Origin: an uncultured Clostridiaceae bacterium
GTDB lineage: Bacteria; Bacillota; Clostridia; Lachnospirales; Lachnospiraceae
Length of the DNA: 64,000 nucleotides
Reading direction: 5' to 3'
Assembly: GCA_947177415.1 (NCBI GenBank)
Contig: CAMWUK010000002.1
Span: forward strand, 1 to 64,000
The translations under genes and the position numbers were made by a program. The notes beneath the pieces are model-generated. The model did no database searches and was not told where the DNA came from. It saw only the letters and a list, made by a program, of their open reading frames with translations. Position 1 is the stretch's first letter. Each line of letters opens with the position of its first letter. Of this stretch, positions 61,230 through 64,000 are shown one piece after another.

Positions 61230-62150
61230 CTATATCAAGAAAAATACTCCTATATTTCTTGCCTTTCCTGTTTTCCAGAAACCATGCCTGAATAAACGGT
61301 CTCTTCTTTCTATCCAATTCTGTCCATGTATATATGCAAAATCCTGTAATATTTGTGCCTGTTCTTCTAAAATATACTTTTTGTAAATCTCATAAAATTC
61401 CCATGCCTGTTTCTCTGTTTTGATTAAAGCATTTCTTTGGACTTTTATATTTTTTATTCTGTCTATTAAGTAAGAAAAGAAACTCTGGCTTCCTACCACA
61501 TTACTACCATGCTGGCGGTAGAGCATAGTTACTTCATCTAAATATGCTAAATCACCAAAAACAGATGCAATCAATGCCACCCACCAATCATGAAATCTGG
61601 CACAATTCGGAAAATCTGTAATGCGGTTTAATAAATTTCGGTTTACCATGGTGGTACATCCAATTACTTTATTTTCTATAAGAAGATGTGGCAGATCGGT
61701 CTTTGTCACATCTAACACATTATAGGCAAAGAAGGATTCATGAATCGTACGAAGAACTGCATCCACAGGTTTTGCATCTGTAAAAACTGCCACTGGCACA
61801 TTTCCTGCAATTTTTTCTCTTTCCTTCATAAATGCCAGTGTTTTTTCTATTTTATCCGGTAGCCATACATCATCCTGGTCACAAAACATAACATAGTTTC
61901 CTTTAGCCCGGACTGCCGCCTCTAAAAAATTTCTGGTTGCTCCTAATTGCTCATAATTACAATAAATAATTATTTTATCAGGATATCTTTGCTGAAATTT
62001 TTCCAAAATTTCCAGTGTTTTATCCGTTGAACCATCATCAGTCACTTCTAATATCCAGTCAGTATATGTATTTTTAAAGAGAGATTCTATCTGTTCCTCT
62101 AAATAGGCAGCCCCATTATAGGTTGCCATTACTATACTTACTTCTGCCAT
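61230..62150 (-). CDS. glycosyltransferase family 2 (rhamnosyltransferase-like)
   Basis: The 306-residue GT-A enzyme has VSIVMATYNGAAYLEEQIES, the nucleotide-binding VTDDGSTDKTLEIL, and the DxD-type CDQDDVWLPDKIEKT. FHDWWVALIASVFGD is typical of wall-polysaccharide rhamnosyltransferases. It lies 12 bp before the LCP gene and 6 bp after the next glycosyltransferase; one operon. Confidence 0.82.
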   Translation of the reverse strand: MAEVSIVMATYNGAAYLEEQIESLFKNTYTDWILEVTDDGSTDKTLEILEKFQQRYPDKIIIYCNYEQLGATRNFLEAAVRAKGNYVMFCDQDDVWLPDKIEKTLAFMKEREKIAGNVPVAVFTDAKPVDAVLRTIHESFFAYNVLDVTKTDLPHLLIENKVIGCTTMVNRNLLNRITDFPNCARFHDWWVALIASVFGDLAYLDEVTMLYRQHGSNVVGSQSFFSYLIDRIKNIKVQRNALIKTEKQAWEFYEIYKKYILEEQAQILQDFAYIHGQNWIERRDRLFRHGFWKTGKARNIGVFFLI

Positions 62151-62156
62151 TTTGAG

Positions 62157-63101
62157 TTACTCCTTTCCCTTATCCCAATATCCTGTCTGTGAACTGCACC
62201 TGCGAATCAGCCATAAAGGCAGCTTATCATACATTTTCCCCATACGGTAACCAAGGAACTTAAACCCACTTTGCATAATTAAATCCAAAATTAGAAGTGG
62301 TTTCCCCTGTTTCCACAGATAGTGTATTGTTTTTTTTACTAGTTTCTTTCCCTCTTTTTCTGATTTTACTTTAGAAAAAATTTCATGATATTGTCTATGG
62401 GATACCCCTAAATCAAAATTCCGCTGGAACTGCTGGCTGTAAGTATACCGATGTGCATGAAATACTTTTGCTCCGGCTGCATAGGCAATGGAATATCCTG
62501 CATCAATTATACGGGATGCCAGAATCATATCTTCATTAAATATGGTTTTTGTTACAAACCCTCCTAATTCCTCATATATACTTTTCCGGTAAACAGCACA
62601 TACATTAGAACAAAAGAAAGTTTTAATCCCTAATCTCTCTAAATCTTCTTTGGATTTAACGGAATCTTCCTTTGGATAATTAAATACTCTGGTATAACTC
62701 TCTACCACCCCTACCTCTGATGTAGCAAGCTGTCTGGCATAAACAGCCGCCACCTTTTCATCTTTAAAGGGTTCTATAATCTTTTCAATGAGATATTTAT
62801 CTGCTGGTACTGCATCCTGAGTCATCATCATAACAAATTCTGCATCTGACATGGAAGCTCCTCTGTTTCTTGTTCCTCCATGGTCAAATTCTGCTTTGGA
62901 AAGATTGGTTACAGTAAGGTTCTCTATATTCTGGTGCATTAAGTCCACATCTACTGTTTCTTTTTCACTTATGGTATTCATCACATAGATGTGATTGGGT
63001 TTGATTGTTTGTTTGGTTAACCTCTCAATTAATTTATCATATTTTTCATCCGGCTTGTATCTTGGGATAACCACATCCACTTTTGGATAACAATTGTCCA
63101 T
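62157..63101 (-). CDS. glycosyltransferase family 2 (rhamnosyltransferase-like)
   Basis: The 314-residue enzyme has VDVVIPRYKPDEKYDKLIER, the motif EFDHGGTRNRGASMSDAEFV common in rhamnosyltransferases, and TQDAVPADKYLIEKI in the DxD place. NEDMILASRIIDAGYSIAY is a usual acceptor-side motif. It starts the three-gene polysaccharide operon. Confidence 0.82.
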   Translation of the reverse strand: MDNCYPKVDVVIPRYKPDEKYDKLIERLTKQTIKPNHIYVMNTISEKETVDVDLMHQNIENLTVTNLSKAEFDHGGTRNRGASMSDAEFVMMMTQDAVPADKYLIEKIIEPFKDEKVAAVYARQLATSEVGVVESYTRVFNYPKEDSVKSKEDLERLGIKTFFCSNVCAVYRKSIYEELGGFVTKTIFNEDMILASRIIDAGYSIAYAAGAKVFHAHRYTYSQQFQRNFDLGVSHRQYHEIFSKVKSEKEGKKLVKKTIHYLWKQGKPLLILDLIMQSGFKFLGYRMGKMYDKLPLWLIRRCSSQTGYWDKGKE

Positions 63102-63139
63102 ACAAACATTTCCTCCATTCTAGACTGTTGTTGTAACTA

Positions 63140-64000
63140 TTACAATAGATTTTTGACCAATCCTACTGCTTCCTGAGCATCTTTGGAATATCCATCTGCT
63201 CCTATCTCATCTGCAAAACTTTGGGTAATTACAGCACCTCCTATAATCACTTTTATATCCAGATTTTGTGCCCTAACCTTGTCCACTACCTCTTTCATCT
63301 GCATCATAGTAGTAGTCATAAGTGCAGAAAGCCCAATAATTTTGGCATGTTCTCTCTTCGCTGTTTCAATAATTATATCAGAAGGAACATCTTTCCCCAA
63401 ATCAATTACCCTGTATCCATAATTCTTTAACATAAGTACAACCAGATTCTTTCCAATATCGTGTATATCCCCTTCTACTGTAGCAAATACAATAGTTACC
63501 TCTTCTCCTTCATTTTTTTTCTTTTCCAACAACGGCTCCAAATAGTCAATGGCAGTCTCCATTGCCTCTGCACTGCTAATAAGCTGTGGAAGGAAATATA
63601 TCATTTCATCAAATAATTTTCCTACATGATTAATTGCTGGAATTAATATATCATCAATTAATGCATTAGGTTTAAATCCCTCTTCTATTGCCTTCTTTAC
63701 AATTTCTACAATTCCTTTTCGATTTCCCTTCACTACTGCTTCAAATACGGGATGCATTTGTTCTTTTTCACTGCTACCACTTTTTGTCTCTACAGCCGTC
63801 ATGGTAAACTTTCTCTTTGATACTCTGTCAATATAGCGGATATCTGCCTCTTCCCGGTTCATAAGTAAATCGGATGCTACTGCTACATTCATAAGCAAAT
63901 CCTGGGAGGGATTGGCAATTGCCATGGTTAGGCCTTCTTTTATGGCAAATGCAAGGAATGTACTATTAACAAATTGTCTCTCTGGAAGCCCAAAAGAAAT
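63140..64000 (-). CDS. metH: methionine synthase-type protein, C-terminal part (runs off the window)
   Basis: The frame is open to the window edge, so the track start is internal: upstream residues ISFGLPERQFVNSTFLAFAI match the end of the pterin-binding domain of MetH. A B12-binding helical cap (PALIDDILIPAINHVGKLFD-like) and the cobalamin motif TVEGDIHDIGKNLVVLMLKN with VIDLGKDVPSDII and GGAVITQSFADEIGADGYS follow. It ends without the AdoMet activation domain found in E. coli MetH, which is usual in Clostridia. The homocysteine domain, if present, is outside. Confidence 0.85.
   Translation of the reverse strand: MSFGLPERQFVNSTFLAFAIKEGLTMAIANPSQDLLMNVAVASDLLMNREEADIRYIDRVSKRKFTMTAVETKSGSSEKEQMHPVFEAVVKGNRKGIVEIVKKAIEEGFKPNALIDDILIPAINHVGKLFDEMIYFLPQLISSAEAMETAIDYLEPLLEKKKNEGEEVTIVFATVEGDIHDIGKNLVVLMLKNYGYRVIDLGKDVPSDIIIETAKREHAKIIGLSALMTTTMMQMKEVVDKVRAQNLDIKVIIGGAVITQSFADEIGADGYSKDAQEAVGLVKNLL

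Overview
This window looks like the chromosome of a low-GC, endospore-lineage Firmicute, most likely a Lachnospiraceae gut species. The support is AT-rich intergenic DNA, strong GGAGG-type ribosome sites, an alpha/beta-type small acid-soluble spore protein, a GerMN lipoprotein, a secreted GH13 amylase with two CBM26-like modules, and DUF4869, YdbC and DUF6512 proteins. I cannot name the genus from sequence alone.

Layout. 0-4.3 kb (minus strand): broken genes (a Uma2-like 5' part joined to a TerF-like vWA 3' part), then two WYL-domain regulators. 4.5-9.3 kb: the most unusual part. Six plus-strand tRNA-like RNA genes have the anticodon loop replaced by a conserved hairpin module. They flank a SWIM-family C-terminal protein (minus) and a DUF2828 protein (plus) built as helical repeats plus vWA, the same layout as the Ro60/TROVE proteins that bind Y RNAs. 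9.5-15.4 kb (plus): topoisomerase III, a left-handed beta-helix protein, a leucine-rich-repeat-like protein and an unrecognised protein. 15.5-24.6 kb: an ABC exporter with its two-component system, then a graveyard of mobile-element pieces (serine recombinase tail, toxin-antitoxin remnant, DUF262-system tail, relaxase-like tail, P-loop ATPase with DUF4869). 24.8-48.3 kb: glyA, two large secreted InlB-repeat/cysteine-protease-like paralogues, a transglutaminase-DUF58-MoxR operon, fruK, hslO, a methyltransferase, SASP, GerMN lipoprotein, a 2-hydroxyacid dehydrogenase, ybaK, rsmH, a membrane protein and the amylase. 48.6-64 kb: a small MCP-like protein, radA, clpC, a GntR regulator, mutY, an L,D-transpeptidase, ilvC, ilvN, an LCP protein, two glycosyltransferases and the 3' part of metH.

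The window is also peppered with more than 20 short non-coding palindromic elements (MITE-like). They share GTAAC-TGTTCA-type inverted ends, carry several different hairpin bodies, and in many copies are flanked by an 8-bp target duplication. Copies range from about 340 bp (a nested pair) down to bare 27-31 bp palindromes that still have perfect 8-bp duplications. One copy interrupts a tRNA-like RNA gene, and deleting it with one duplication restores a perfect 15-bp terminal helix. Several copies lie at gene ends, where their terminal repeat provides the stop codon.

The best candidate for an undescribed system is the 2.0-9.3 kb locus: paired WYL regulators, a SWIM-C protein, a Ro60-like DUF2828 protein and a multi-copy tRNA-mimic RNA family. 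Its function is inference; the RNA architecture and its compensatory base changes are visible directly.
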